Notes: a model not told the origin generated them from the letters alone. Counted from the first letter of the stretch, positions 50,587-59,035 are shown. The stretch is DNA of 64,000 bases from Halalkalicoccus sp. CG83 (GCF_037081715.1 NZ_JAZDDH010000002.1:1-64000), one strand, 5' to 3'. Translations and numbers: made by a program.

Positions 50587-50715
50587 GGGCGAGCCGAGGC
50601 GCCGCAGGCGGGTCAACGTTGCGCACCCGCGGCGACCCGCGATCCGACCCCGACGAGCCCGGCTTCCGCGACTCCCGACCGCGGTTTTATGTCCCCCTCG
50701 GTCGTGGCATGAGGT

Positions 50716-51219
50716 ATGGCACTGATAGAGATAACGGTCGACAACCCTTCACTCATCAACACCGGCGAGGGCGGGGCGACGAGCGAGGACGAGGAGTCGG
50801 GTCTCGGGCTCTCGAGCGGGCGGAGCGAGAACGAGAGCGACGCCGACACCGACCTGATCGGAACGGTCGGAACCCTCGTAACCGCGCTCTCCGCGCTCGC
50901 CGGCGTGCTCCGCCAGCTCCGCTCGGAGGAGACGGAGGGCACCGAGGGCGGCCTCGACCTCGTCGACGAGACCGCCGAGGAGGACGAGCCGCTCATCGGC
51001 AGCGCTGACGAGATCGGCGACACCGAGGACGAGGCGCTCGAGACCGGCCTCGAGGGCGAAAGTGACGACGAGGACGAGGACGTCGCTGCCGACGAGGAGT
51101 CGTCGGGCTCCGGCCTCGGAACGAAGGTCGCCGTCCTGCTCGTCGTCGTGCTGGTCGTGGCCGTCCTGCTCTCCCGGGGCGACGACGAGGACGTCGAGTT
51201 CGAGGAGTTCGACGCGTAG
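50716..51219 (+). CDS. acidic tail-anchored membrane protein
   Basis: A 167-residue protein, mostly Glu/Asp/Gly with low complexity (about residues 18-135), one hydrophobic segment near the middle (about 47-68) and one at the C-terminus (KVAVLLVVVLVVAVLLSRG, about 137-156) that acts as a tail anchor. The N-terminal MALIEITVDNPSLINTG is not acidic and could be a small interaction motif. No function is known. The acidic content is extreme even for a haloarchaeon. Confidence 0.62.
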   Translation: MALIEITVDNPSLINTGEGGATSEDEESGLGLSSGRSENESDADTDLIGTVGTLVTALSALAGVLRQLRSEETEGTEGGLDLVDETAEEDEPLIGSADEIGDTEDEALETGLEGESDDEDEDVAADEESSGSGLGTKVAVLLVVVLVVAVLLSRGDDEDVEFEEFDA

Positions 51220-51298
51220 AACGACGAGCGAACTCCGCAGGGGATCGTCGATACCGCGACGTCCGGATTTTTGTACGGGCGTTTCGAACCGTCGTCTG

Positions 51299-51439
51299 AT
51301 GACCGCTACCACGGGATTGCCTCCGGAGACGATCGTCGTGCTTCTGCTGTTGGGGCTCGCGCCGGTCGTGACGTATCTGCTCTACCGAATCGATCGACGA
51401 CGGGCCGACGGCTACGTCTCGGTGCTGGGGAGGCGCTGA
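51299..51439 (+). CDS. small single-helix membrane protein upstream of the symporter
   Basis: A 46-residue protein: ATG at 51299, one hydrophobic helix (VVLLLLGLAPVVTYLLYR, about residues 13-30), then a basic tail (RIDRRRADG). Its stop overlaps the symporter ATG (ATGA at 51437-51441), so both are coupled. In many bacteria a DUF3311-type two-helix protein precedes a solute:sodium symporter; this may be a shorter counterpart that helps assembly or activity. Confidence 0.68.
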   Translation: MTATTGLPPETIVVLLLLGLAPVVTYLLYRIDRRRADGYVSVLGRR

Positions 51440-52887
51440 TGGTCTCCGCGCTCGCACTCACCTTCGGCGCGTACCTGCTGATCCTGATCGCCATCGGGCT
51501 GTACTTCTTCCTCACGACCGAGACCGAGCGGCTCTCGGACTACCTGCTCGCCGGACGGGACGTCGGTACGTGGCCGATCGCGGTCTCGGAGGTCTCCTCC
51601 GTGGCCAGCGGCTGGACGTTCTTCGCGTGGGTCGGCGTCGGCTTCACGATCGGTCTCGGCGGGCTCTGGTTCTCGTTGACGATGGTGCTGCTGGTGATCC
51701 TGATGTACCGCTACGTCGCCTCGCCCTTCCGGCGCCGCTCGGAGGAACTCGACAGTCTCACCGTCGTCGACCACCTCTCGAGGGCGTTCGCCGACGAGCG
51801 GCTCGGCCCCGCGATCCGTCTCGTCTCGACCGTCGCGATCGTCCTCTTCATGACCTCCTACATCGGCGCGCAGATCATCGCGGCCGGCCAGGCGATGGAC
51901 ACCGGACTGGGAATCGACTACGCGAACGCCATCGTCCTCGGGGGTCTCGCGGTCGGATTGTACACGGTTCTCGGCGGGTTCAACGCCTCGGTGTGGACCG
52001 ACTTCTTCCAGGGGATCCTCATCTTCGTCGCCGTCGTCTCCCTGCCCGTACTCGCGATCCTCGAGGTCGGCGGCTGGTCTCAGTTCCTCGTGGAGGCCAA
52101 CGCCGCGAGCCCCGATCTCCTCTCGCTCTCGGCCGGCGAGGCCGGGCGGGGGCTCGCGCTGTTCGCGCTCGCGTACGTCACGTTCGCGTTCGGGACGATC
52201 GGCCAGCCCCACTCGCTGATGCGCTTTCAGGCGATCCGCTCCGAACGCCTCGTCAGTGCCGCCTCGGTGATCGCCGTCACCTTCCAGACGCTGCGGCTGG
52301 TCGTCCCGCTGTTCATCGGCATCGCCGGACGGGTGCTCTACGAGGACGTCGGCAACCCCGAGAACGTCGCGATGGTGATGCTCGTCGACCTCTTTCCCGC
52401 TGCCGTCGCGGGGATCCTGCTCGCGGCGATCGTCAGCGCGATCCTCTCGACGTCTGACTCGATGCTGATCGTCACCTCCTCGGACGTCACCCGCTTCTAC
52501 GAGGCGTACGTCGATCCCGACGCGAGCGAGGCCCGCCTGATCGTCCTCGGGCGCGTCGTCGTCGCGAGCGTAGCGCTGTTGGGCATCGCGCTCGCGTGGC
52601 TCCAGCCTGGAACGATCTTCGAGATCATCGAGTTCGCGTACGTCGGCATGGGCGTCACCTTCGGGCTGCCGCTGTTGTTCCTGCTGTTCTGGGAACGCAC
52701 CACCGCCGAGGCGGTGTTCGCTGGCGTGACGGTCGGGCTGGCGGGGTCGATCGTCAACCTCTACGTCCCGCCGTTCTCGAACTACTTCCCGATCCTCGTC
52801 TGGCCCGTCACCGTCGGCGCGATCCTGCTCGTCGGCTACGCGACGTTCGACGAACGCCGGACGACGACCGCGGCGACGGCGGACTGA
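51439..52887 (+). CDS. sodium:solute symporter (SSS family)
   Basis: A 482-residue transporter with about 13 hydrophobic helices. It opens MVSALALTFGAYLLILIAIG and has RLSDYLLAGRDVGTWPIAVS, the SSS block with the Na+ site, and FGTIGQPHSLMRFQAIRS (PutP-like). It probably imports an organic solute (for example a carboxylate or amino acid) with Na+; the specificity cannot be told. It begins at the stop of the small membrane protein gene. UspA follows on the other strand. Confidence 0.9.
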   Translation: MVSALALTFGAYLLILIAIGLYFFLTTETERLSDYLLAGRDVGTWPIAVSEVSSVASGWTFFAWVGVGFTIGLGGLWFSLTMVLLVILMYRYVASPFRRRSEELDSLTVVDHLSRAFADERLGPAIRLVSTVAIVLFMTSYIGAQIIAAGQAMDTGLGIDYANAIVLGGLAVGLYTVLGGFNASVWTDFFQGILIFVAVVSLPVLAILEVGGWSQFLVEANAASPDLLSLSAGEAGRGLALFALAYVTFAFGTIGQPHSLMRFQAIRSERLVSAASVIAVTFQTLRLVVPLFIGIAGRVLYEDVGNPENVAMVMLVDLFPAAVAGILLAAIVSAILSTSDSMLIVTSSDVTRFYEAYVDPDASEARLIVLGRVVVASVALLGIALAWLQPGTIFEIIEFAYVGMGVTFGLPLLFLLFWERTTAEAVFAGVTVGLAGSIVNLYVPPFSNYFPILVWPVTVGAILLVGYATFDERRTTTAATAD

Positions 52888-52891
52888 TCGC

Positions 52892-53320
52892 TCACCGCAC
52901 CACCGTCACCGGTATCGGCGAGCGCCGGACGACGTTCTCCGCGACGCTCCCGAGCAGCACCCGGCTGATGCCCGATCGGCCGTGGCTCCCCATCACGATG
53001 TGTTCGACGTCGTGCTCGGTGGCGTAGTCGAGGATCGCGCGTGCGTCCTTGCCGGTCACCACCTCCGTCTCGACCGTGAGGCCGCGTTCCTCGGCCCGCT
53101 CCCGTGCCTTCTCGACGATCTTCTTCGCCTGTTCGCGGCGCTGCTCGCGTAGCTGGTCGAGGTCGACCCAGCCCTCGATCCCGCCGTACGTGTTGAACTC
53201 GCGGGGGTCGATCACGTGGAGTATCGTTACCCTCTCCTCGGCGAACTCCTCGAGCGCGTACTCCAGGGCGGCTCGCGCCTGCTCCGATCCATCGACGGGC
53301 ACCAACACTCGTTTGACCAT
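52892..53320 (-). CDS. universal stress protein (UspA family), ATP-binding type
   Basis: A 142-residue Usp protein with the intact nucleotide motif G-x2-G-x9-G(S/T) as GSHGRSGISRVLLGS (about residues 115-129), so it should bind ATP. It opens KRVLVPVDGSEQARAALEYA. It is convergent with the symporter gene with four bases between the stops. Confidence 0.9.
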   Translation of the reverse strand: MVKRVLVPVDGSEQARAALEYALEEFAEERVTILHVIDPREFNTYGGIEGWVDLDQLREQRREQAKKIVEKARERAEERGLTVETEVVTGKDARAILDYATEHDVEHIVMGSHGRSGISRVLLGSVAENVVRRSPIPVTVVR

Positions 53321-53386
53321 GGTGATAGGTTGGCGTTCTGAATGATTATCCCTTGTGGTGGGTTCGTCGAACCGGCCGCTGGACGG

Positions 53387-53791
53387 CTACTCGTCCCGGT
53401 CGGCCCGCTTGCGCCATCGGCGGCGCTGGCGGCGCTCGCTGACGTGGCCGAGCCCGTCCGCGAGCTCGTCGCGCAGCTCGGTCTCGAACCCGTCGATCCC
53501 GTCGAGCAGCCCCGTTCGGAACTCCTCGACCAGCTCGTAGGACCAGTCGTCGCCGTACGCACCCGCGGGCAGGTGATCGTCACGGAGCTCGTTCGCCAGC
53601 TCCTCGTGGCCCGCCGAGCGGAGCTCCTCCTCCGCCTCGTAGAACCGGTCCATCGCGCGACCGAGCTCGTGGTGGAACGCCAGCAGGTCGCCGTAGGCCC
53701 GGTGAACGTACTCGATCCCGAGCTGGCAGTCGTGTAGCGCCCTCCGCTCGGGCTCGCTCAGATCGGGCTCGCTCTCGCTCGGGTCTGCCAT
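53387..53791 (-). CDS. conserved haloarchaeal helical protein of unknown function
   Basis: A 134-residue soluble, highly charged, mainly helical protein (LGIEYVHRAYGDLLAFHHEL and EFRTGLLDGIDGFETELRD). It is conserved in haloarchaea as far as I can tell, and has no catalytic signature. The C-terminal QRRRWRKRADRDE is basic and may bind nucleic acid or lipid. It is divergent from the AOR gene (81 bp between the starts). Confidence 0.65.
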   Translation of the reverse strand: MADPSESEPDLSEPERRALHDCQLGIEYVHRAYGDLLAFHHELGRAMDRFYEAEEELRSAGHEELANELRDDHLPAGAYGDDWSYELVEEFRTGLLDGIDGFETELRDELADGLGHVSERRQRRRWRKRADRDE

Positions 53792-53871
53792 GTCCGATCC
53801 ACTCTACGGGTCGCCATAGCCCTTTCCCGGAGCAACGAGCTTATGACCGCTTCGGGCGTTACCTGTGACGA

Positions 53872-55614
53872 ATGTCGAACCCGCCGGATCGCCTGCTTCG
53901 GGTCGATCTCACCCATCGGACGGTCACCACCGAACGCGTCCCCGAGCGATGGCTCCAGGAGTACGTCGGCGGGAAGGGGCTCGGCGCTCGCTACCTCTAC
54001 GATGAGCTCGCACCCGGTACCGACCCGCTCGGACCCGAGAACGCCCTGCTGTTCATGATCGGGCCGCTCACCGGACGGGCGCCCGGCGAGCCGCGCTACG
54101 CCGCGATAACCAAGTCACCGCTGACGGGTGCCTTCCTCGACTCCTACAGCGGCGGCGAGTTCGCGGGGGCGCTTGCGGGTTCGCTCGGGAACTGCCTCGG
54201 AGTGATGATCACCGGGCGAGCCGTAGAGCCCCTCGCGCTCGTCGTCGAGGACGGCGAGGCGACGCTCGAACCCGCCGGCGAACTGTGGGGTGCGGACGCC
54301 GAGGCGACCGCGGAGACGCTCGAGGGTCGCGTCGCCTGTATCGGCCCTGCGGGCGAGAAGCGGGTGAGCTACGCGACCATCGCCGCCGACGGCGGCGACC
54401 ACCACGCCGGCCGGGGAGGCGCGGGCGCGGTGATGGGATCGAAGCGGCTGAAGGCCGTCGTCGCCCGGGGCGACCCGCCCGAGGACTCCTCGGCACTGTA
54501 CGAGACCTACGAACGGCAGTTCCTGGACGAGGGGACGGGCCGATGGCAGGCGACGAGCGAGACGCTCGAGTCGGTCGACTTCGCCGACGAGGTCGGGGCG
54601 CTCGCGACCCACGGCTGGCAGGAGAGCCGGTTCGAGGGAACGGACGGGATCGGCATCGAGGCCGCCCGCGACGCCGCGACGGGGCGGGAGCGAGACGGTC
54701 CCATCCCCGGCGGCTTCGAGGTCGACACCGACGAAGGCGAGAGCGTCCCCCGCGGGGCGGCGCCGATGACGCTCGGTGCGGGCCTCGGCATCGACGAGTT
54801 CGACGCGGTCGCGACGCTCGGCGCGCGCTGCGACAGGTTAGGAATCGACGTCATCTCGACGGGCAGCGCCGTCGCCTGGGCGATCCGCGCGAGCACCGAC
54901 GGGCTGATCGACCGCGAGATCGAGTTCGGCGACGGGGCCGCCGCCGCCGATCTGGTGGAGGAGATCGCCGCCCGTTCGACGCCGCTGGGAGACGCGCTCG
55001 CCGACGGCGTCGAGCGAGCGGTCGAGGAGTTCGGCGGTGAGGACCTCATCCCCGCGGTGAAGGGGATGGCGCTCCCCTCCTACGACCCGCGGGGAGCGAG
55101 CGCGATGGCGCTCGCCTACGCCACGAGCGATCGGGGCGGCTGTCACCGCCGCGCCCGGCCCATCGAGAGCGAGGCGCTCTCGCCTGACTGGGACGACGCC
55201 GAGCGCGTCCGGCGCGTGATCGACGAGCAGGACCGCCGCTCGGTGCTCTGGAGCCTGATCGTCGACGACTTCGTCGGCGAGGGGTTCGCCGACCTGGGCG
55301 CGGCGTGGCTCTCGGAACTGGGCTACGATCACACCCCCGAGACGCTACGACGGACGGGCGAGCGGATCTGGACGCTCACCCGGCTGTTCAACGTCCGCGA
55401 GGGCCTCGAGCGCGAGGCGGACGCGGTGCCGACGCCGCTCACCGAGCCGGCCGTCGGCGGGCCGAACGACGGCCACGCGATCGACGCCGGGGAGTTCGAG
55501 GCGCTGCTCGATCGCTACTACGCCGCCCGCGGCTGGGACGAGCGGGGTCGGCCCACGCGTGAGACGCTCGATCGACTGGGGCTGGACGACCTGAACGAGG
55601 GTTCGAAACGATGA
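53872..55614 (+). CDS. aldehyde ferredoxin oxidoreductase (AOR) homologue lacking Fe-S and several pterin ligands
   Basis: A 580-residue protein of the AOR family. The N-terminal tungstopterin domain is clear: RLLRVDLTHRTVTTERVPER, YVGGKGLGARYLYDEL, ITKSPLTGAFLDSYSGGEFA. Canonical AORs hold a [4Fe-4S] cluster with CxxCxxxC and one more Cys, and a D-x2-GLC that binds pterin; here the first region is GIGIEAARDAATGRERDGPI without Cys and the second is SVLWSLIVDDF without Asp or Cys. So it probably cannot pass electrons like a normal AOR. The coupled partner gene overlaps by four bases. Confidence 0.85.
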   Translation: MSNPPDRLLRVDLTHRTVTTERVPERWLQEYVGGKGLGARYLYDELAPGTDPLGPENALLFMIGPLTGRAPGEPRYAAITKSPLTGAFLDSYSGGEFAGALAGSLGNCLGVMITGRAVEPLALVVEDGEATLEPAGELWGADAEATAETLEGRVACIGPAGEKRVSYATIAADGGDHHAGRGGAGAVMGSKRLKAVVARGDPPEDSSALYETYERQFLDEGTGRWQATSETLESVDFADEVGALATHGWQESRFEGTDGIGIEAARDAATGRERDGPIPGGFEVDTDEGESVPRGAAPMTLGAGLGIDEFDAVATLGARCDRLGIDVISTGSAVAWAIRASTDGLIDREIEFGDGAAAADLVEEIAARSTPLGDALADGVERAVEEFGGEDLIPAVKGMALPSYDPRGASAMALAYATSDRGGCHRRARPIESEALSPDWDDAERVRRVIDEQDRRSVLWSLIVDDFVGEGFADLGAAWLSELGYDHTPETLRRTGERIWTLTRLFNVREGLEREADAVPTPLTEPAVGGPNDGHAIDAGEFEALLDRYYAARGWDERGRPTRETLDRLGLDDLNEGSKR

Positions 55615-56327
55615 CCGACAGCATCGACCTCGACGAGATCGAGACCGAGACGGACGAGGCCTCGGAGGGACCCGACCCGAACCGCGGCGACTGGTTCTGG
55701 CGCGGTAAGGGGGAGCCGGAGGACGAGACTCCAACGGCCGGGACCGACGCCGATTCGGGGCCGGCCGCCGACTCGACCGACGACGGAAGCGGCTCCGAGA
55801 CGCCGACCGGCCCCGGAGCGGCGACGCCGCACGTTCCCCGCGAGAACCGGAACAGGCCCGTCGGCATGCCGACCGACCAGGGCGGGGCGGGGGGAACCTC
55901 CGCACGGCAGGCGGCCGAGGACGAGCGAAACGACGGGGGCGTCCCCGAGGAGGCCTCGGGTCCCCACGGTGGGGGTGCCGACGAGATGACGATGGCGTTC
56001 ACCTACCGAGCGGCGAAACGCCTCGCTGATCCGGGGTTCGTCTTCGCGAGCGCGGCGTGGGCCGACTGGGTCGGCCTCGTCGGCGAGGCCGACGCGCACG
56101 TCCTCAACAAGTTCCAGCGCGAGAACGGGATCGACGCCGACTTCTTCAACGGCTCGGGCACCGGCCCCGCCGAACGCCTGGCGGAGATCACCGAGATGTC
56201 GATGTTCTTCGCCGAACGGATGGTCCTCGTCGGCACGGCCGAGGAGGAGTGGATCGCGGAGGAGGCGGGCTGGGAGTTCGTCCCGGTGGAGACCGCGGCG
56301 GAGAAGGCCGGCTGGGAGCTCGAGTAA
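55611..56327 (+). CDS. AOR-coupled haloarchaeal protein with a disordered N-terminus
   Basis: A 238-residue protein whose ATG overlaps the AOR stop (ATGA). Residues 1-125 are disordered and acidic (Asp, Glu, Gly, Pro, Thr); residues 125-238 form a folded helical unit with AFTYRAAKRLADPGFVFASA, NKFQRENGIDADFFNGSG and EMSMFFAERMVLVGTAEEEW. I know of no named function; the coupling to the AOR homologue suggests a partner subunit. A decayed second copy of its folded part is seen at about 58100-58225. Confidence 0.75.
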   Translation: MTDSIDLDEIETETDEASEGPDPNRGDWFWRGKGEPEDETPTAGTDADSGPAADSTDDGSGSETPTGPGAATPHVPRENRNRPVGMPTDQGGAGGTSARQAAEDERNDGGVPEEASGPHGGGADEMTMAFTYRAAKRLADPGFVFASAAWADWVGLVGEADAHVLNKFQRENGIDADFFNGSGTGPAERLAEITEMSMFFAERMVLVGTAEEEWIAEEAGWEFVPVETAAEKAGWELE

Positions 56328-56527
56328 GCGCCCCGCCACGCCGGAGGCCGTTCCGACGAACCCACGAGACGGCGCATGATCGACCGTGATAAATACCTCC
56401 TGCTATGGAAGCGCGAACGTTAATATCAGATTAGTCACCCGCCTCTGGACATGGGTAGGGACGTGGGAGTCAACAGTTGGAGAGGCCTCGAACCCCGACG
56501 ACCGGCGATACGCTCGGTGAGAACCCG

Positions 56528-56769
56528 ATGAGCGACACGGATCCCGATTCCAACTGGAACGTACCTGACGGCGGCGGTCGTATCGAGGTGGCGGAAACCA
56601 CGTCCAACCGTCGGCGTGGTTCGTCGCACTCCTTCACCGATCCGGAGCTCCAGCGGATCGGCGATACGTCGCTGGTCCCGCACCCCACCGCCGAGACGAC
56701 GGGGATCGTGTCGTCGCCGTCGTTCAGGACGGATCCGAACGGTACTTCCATCAGGTCGAGGGCTGGTAG
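56528..56769 (+). pseudogene. frameshifted small reading frame before the racemase gene
   Basis: An open frame starts at 56528 with MSDTDPDSNWNVPDGGG and reads on in protein-like manner to about 56690. The last codons before the racemase ATG look better in another frame, DDGDRVVAVVQDGSERYFHQ then VEGW and TAG at 56767-56769. One frameshift near 56695 would join them into a roughly 80-residue protein. The unit ends immediately before the ATG at 56770. Confidence 0.35.
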
Positions 56770-57441
56770 ATGACGCTCGGCGTCCTGGGCGGCGTCGGTC
56801 CCGCCGCGACGGTGAACTTCCTGGAGACGCTGATAGCGATCACGCCGGCGCGCAGGGACCAGGACCACATCGAAACGATCGTCTACAACGATCCGACCGT
56901 CCCCGACAGGACGGACGCGATCCGCGGCGAAGACGACGTACGAGAGCATCTGGTCTCGAACGCGGAGGCGTTGGACCGGATGGGCGTCGAGTACGTCGTG
57001 ATCGCGAGCAACCTCACGCACTACTGGTTCGAGGACGTCGCGAATGCTGTGGATGCGGAGATGATCCACATGATACGGGCGGTGTGTGAGGAGATCGGCG
57101 AGCGGGAGTACGATCGCGTCGGACTGCTGACCACGACGACCGCGCGCGATATCGGACTGTACGAACGGTTTCTCGACGACGCCGAACCCGTCTATCCCGA
57201 CGAGATGGATACCCTGATGGAAGCGATCTATCGGTACAAAGCCGGCCACAAGGCGGATGCACGGCGTCGAGTCGACGACACCGTCCGCGACCTGTCGGCG
57301 GAGGTAGATGCCCTCGTGTTGGGGTGTACCGAGTTCTCCGCGATGGAGTGGACGGAGGTCGGTCCGACGATCGACCCCGTCGAGGTCGTCGCGGGCGAAT
57401 GCGTGGCGGAACTGTACTCGGGGGAAACGCTCGGTGACTGA
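56770..57441 (+). CDS. aspartate/glutamate racemase family protein with Cys1 changed to Ser
   Basis: A 223-residue protein of the Asp/Glu/hydantoin racemase fold. It opens TLGVLGGVGPAATVNFLETL and has the second catalytic Cys186 in LVLGCTEFSAME. The first catalytic position, normally Cys in xACNTAH, is Ser80 in VIASNLTHYW, so classic two-base racemisation is doubtful; a decarboxylase or isomerase role, or weak activity, is possible. The preceding short frame ends at its ATG. Confidence 0.82.
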   Translation: MTLGVLGGVGPAATVNFLETLIAITPARRDQDHIETIVYNDPTVPDRTDAIRGEDDVREHLVSNAEALDRMGVEYVVIASNLTHYWFEDVANAVDAEMIHMIRAVCEEIGEREYDRVGLLTTTTARDIGLYERFLDDAEPVYPDEMDTLMEAIYRYKAGHKADARRRVDDTVRDLSAEVDALVLGCTEFSAMEWTEVGPTIDPVEVVAGECVAELYSGETLGD

Positions 57442-57593
57442 GTCACCAGGGACTGCTGGCTACGTTCGAGACGTCTCTCGCGTTCCGTCCATCGACTGCC
57501 GGCCACATTGGATCACGGCGGCATACGATCCCGAACGGCCCCTTCGTATACACGGACGCGAAGACCTTTCCGAAAGTACGACGGTGCCCTTCT

Positions 57594-58100
57594 ATGGAAA
57601 CGAGCCCCCTTCGGAAGGACGAGATCGAACCCTTCGTCGACGAGTTGTGGCTCCCCGCTCGGCGTGAAATGACGACGATGCGGGAGTACGCGATCGCGGA
57701 CGATATCCGCCAGAAAGGACTGACCCACCATCGTTCCCGGCTCTCCGACGACGATCTCATCACGTATCTCGCTCGTCGCGAACGGCAGTTTCTCGGATAC
57801 GTGACCGCGGAAGTCCGGACTCCGACGCCGTTCTTCCAACAGGTACGGGAGTGCCACATCACCGAGATATTCGTCCGGAAGGACGCCCGTCGGCGAGGGG
57901 TCGCGGCAGCACTGCTCGATACGGCCGAGGACTGGGGGCGTGCCAAGGACTGCGAACACCTCGATCTCTACGTCGATCGGGAAAACACGGCCGCGAAAAC
58001 GCTCTATGAAGAGGAGGGATACGCCGTCGAGCGATACACGATGAAGAAACGATTGGAGGGCGAAACCAGCGACGAATCGGACAACGAGACGGTACGGTGA
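57594..58100 (+). CDS. GNAT family N-acetyltransferase
   Basis: A 168-residue acetyltransferase. Motif A, which binds acetyl-CoA, is ITEIFVRKDARRRGVAAALL (about residues 90-109, with RRRGVA), and motif B is LDLYVDRENTAAKTLYEEEG. The substrate (a protein N-terminus, an amine or an antibiotic-like molecule) cannot be told. The C-terminus (GETSDESDNETVR) is a short acidic tail. A decayed copy of the AOR-partner gene begins right at its end. Confidence 0.88.
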   Translation: METSPLRKDEIEPFVDELWLPARREMTTMREYAIADDIRQKGLTHHRSRLSDDDLITYLARRERQFLGYVTAEVRTPTPFFQQVRECHITEIFVRKDARRRGVAAALLDTAEDWGRAKDCEHLDLYVDRENTAAKTLYEEEGYAVERYTMKKRLEGETSDESDNETVR

Positions 58101-58225
58101 GTGCCGCGAAGCGCCTCGCGGCTCCGGAATTCGTCTTCCCGGGTGGCGTAGGCCGACCGGACCGCCGAGGAAGCGAATCGGGAGTTCGTGCCCGTCGAGA
58201 TCGCGGGCGAGAAGTCGGCTGAGGA
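58100..58225 (+). pseudogene. decayed partial copy of the AOR-coupled gene
   Basis: Two pieces match the folded part of the gene at 55611-56327 in different frames. The first reads SAAKRLAAPEFVFPGG, like RAAKRLADPGFVFASA, with GGCGTAGGCCGACC matching GGCGTGGGCCGACT. The second reads REFVPVEIAGEKSAED, like WEFVPVETAAEKAGWE. About 120 bp between the two are deleted and the frame is lost. It is a dead tandem duplicate, showing that the region once carried two copies. Confidence 0.65.
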
Positions 58226-58230
58226 TCCGA

Positions 58231-58401
58231 TTAGTCGTCGCCGTCGTTTCGGTCCTCGTCGTCGAGGTCGAACGAGACCTCGCCGTCGACCTCGCCGTCG
58301 TTGATCTCGTGGGGACCGGTGTGTGACCAGGTCTCGTGGCCGTCGATCGTCTCGATGGCCGGCTCGGGTCTCCAGTCGGTCTGCTTCTTCTCGTGTGTCA
58401 T
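58231..58401 (-). CDS. small acidic haloarchaeal protein
   Basis: A 56-residue protein, MTHEKKQTDWRPEPAIETID at the start and DLDDEDRNDGDD at the end. The ATG at 58401 has a TATA box (GTATAAG, 58427-58433) about 28 bases upstream, which supports the start and a leaderless message. A WSHTGPHEI patch in the middle is conserved in character. No function known. It overlaps nothing and lies next to the decayed gene. Confidence 0.6.
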   Translation of the reverse strand: MTHEKKQTDWRPEPAIETIDGHETWSHTGPHEINDGEVDGEVSFDLDDEDRNDGDD

Positions 58402-58433
58402 AGGGTAACGATGCGGCTCGAACGGCTTATACC

Positions 58434-58772
58434 CTACCCTTCGGTGCGGTCGTCGTCCAGGAACACCCGCGCGAACAGGTCGACGTAGAGCGCGAGGACG
58501 CCCTCGGGACCGATCCCCACTCGTTCGGCTTGTTCGTCGAGAAACGCCGCGAGCTCGGCGCTCGGCTCGTATCGGATCGTCCCGTCCTCGACGTCGAACT
58601 CGACGTCGGTGTGGCCGCCGACGAGATGTTCGATCTCGAGCAGCGCCTGTTCGGCCTTCACGCTCATCGCCTCCTCGTCGTCCATCATCCGGCGGTCGCC
58701 CCACTCGGCGGCGGCCGTCCTGAACCGGTCGCTCGCCTCGATCGAGATCGAGGCGTCGTGTTCCTCACCCAT
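58434..58772 (-). CDS. haloarchaeal protein of unknown function
   Basis: A 112-residue soluble protein. The middle part has MDDEEAMSVKAEQALLEIEH and the end AAFLDEQAERVGIGPEGVLA then LYVDLFARVFLDDD, mostly helical with an acidic surface. It starts one base into the stop of the upstream two-helix membrane protein gene (58772), so the two genes are coupled. I recognise no family with a function. Confidence 0.65.
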   Translation of the reverse strand: MGEEHDASISIEASDRFRTAAAEWGDRRMMDDEEAMSVKAEQALLEIEHLVGGHTDVEFDVEDGTIRYEPSAELAAFLDEQAERVGIGPEGVLALYVDLFARVFLDDDRTEG

Positions 58773-59035
58773 CAGCGCCGTTCGGGCGGGAAGCTCTCGG
58801 GTGCGGGGTCCGATTCGGCGAGTTCGGCGTACAGATAGACGAGCAGGACGCCGAGAACGAGCAGTACGATCAGCCCCATCAGTCCGCTGACGCCCGAGGG
58901 GCCGACCCAGTCGGTGGCCAGTATCGAGTCCATGCTACCGAAGACGCTGGCGGCGGTCACCGCGAGCCAGGCGCCGAATAGCAGGGACGCGATGGTGAGC
59001 ACCGGGTTGTGCTCGATCGCGGTCTTGAGTGCCAT
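58772..59035 (-). CDS. small two-helix membrane protein
   Basis: An 87-residue protein with two hydrophobic helices (about residues 12-31, LTIASLLFGAWLAVTAASVF, and 50-69, LMGLIVLLVLGVLLVYLYAE). The ATG at 59035 is set by a TATA box (GATAAAAG, 59059-59066) 28 bases upstream. Coupled to the soluble gene downstream. Function unknown; it might anchor the partner. Confidence 0.65.
   Translation of the reverse strand: MALKTAIEHNPVLTIASLLFGAWLAVTAASVFGSMDSILATDWVGPSGVSGLMGLIVLLVLGVLLVYLYAELAESDPAPESFPPERR

Noticed and set aside
53872-55614. Idea that the AOR gene and the CC-tailed MoaD-like gene form one tungsten system
   Set aside because: They are 21 kb apart, with no shared regulator or gene order that I can see; the link would be speculation.
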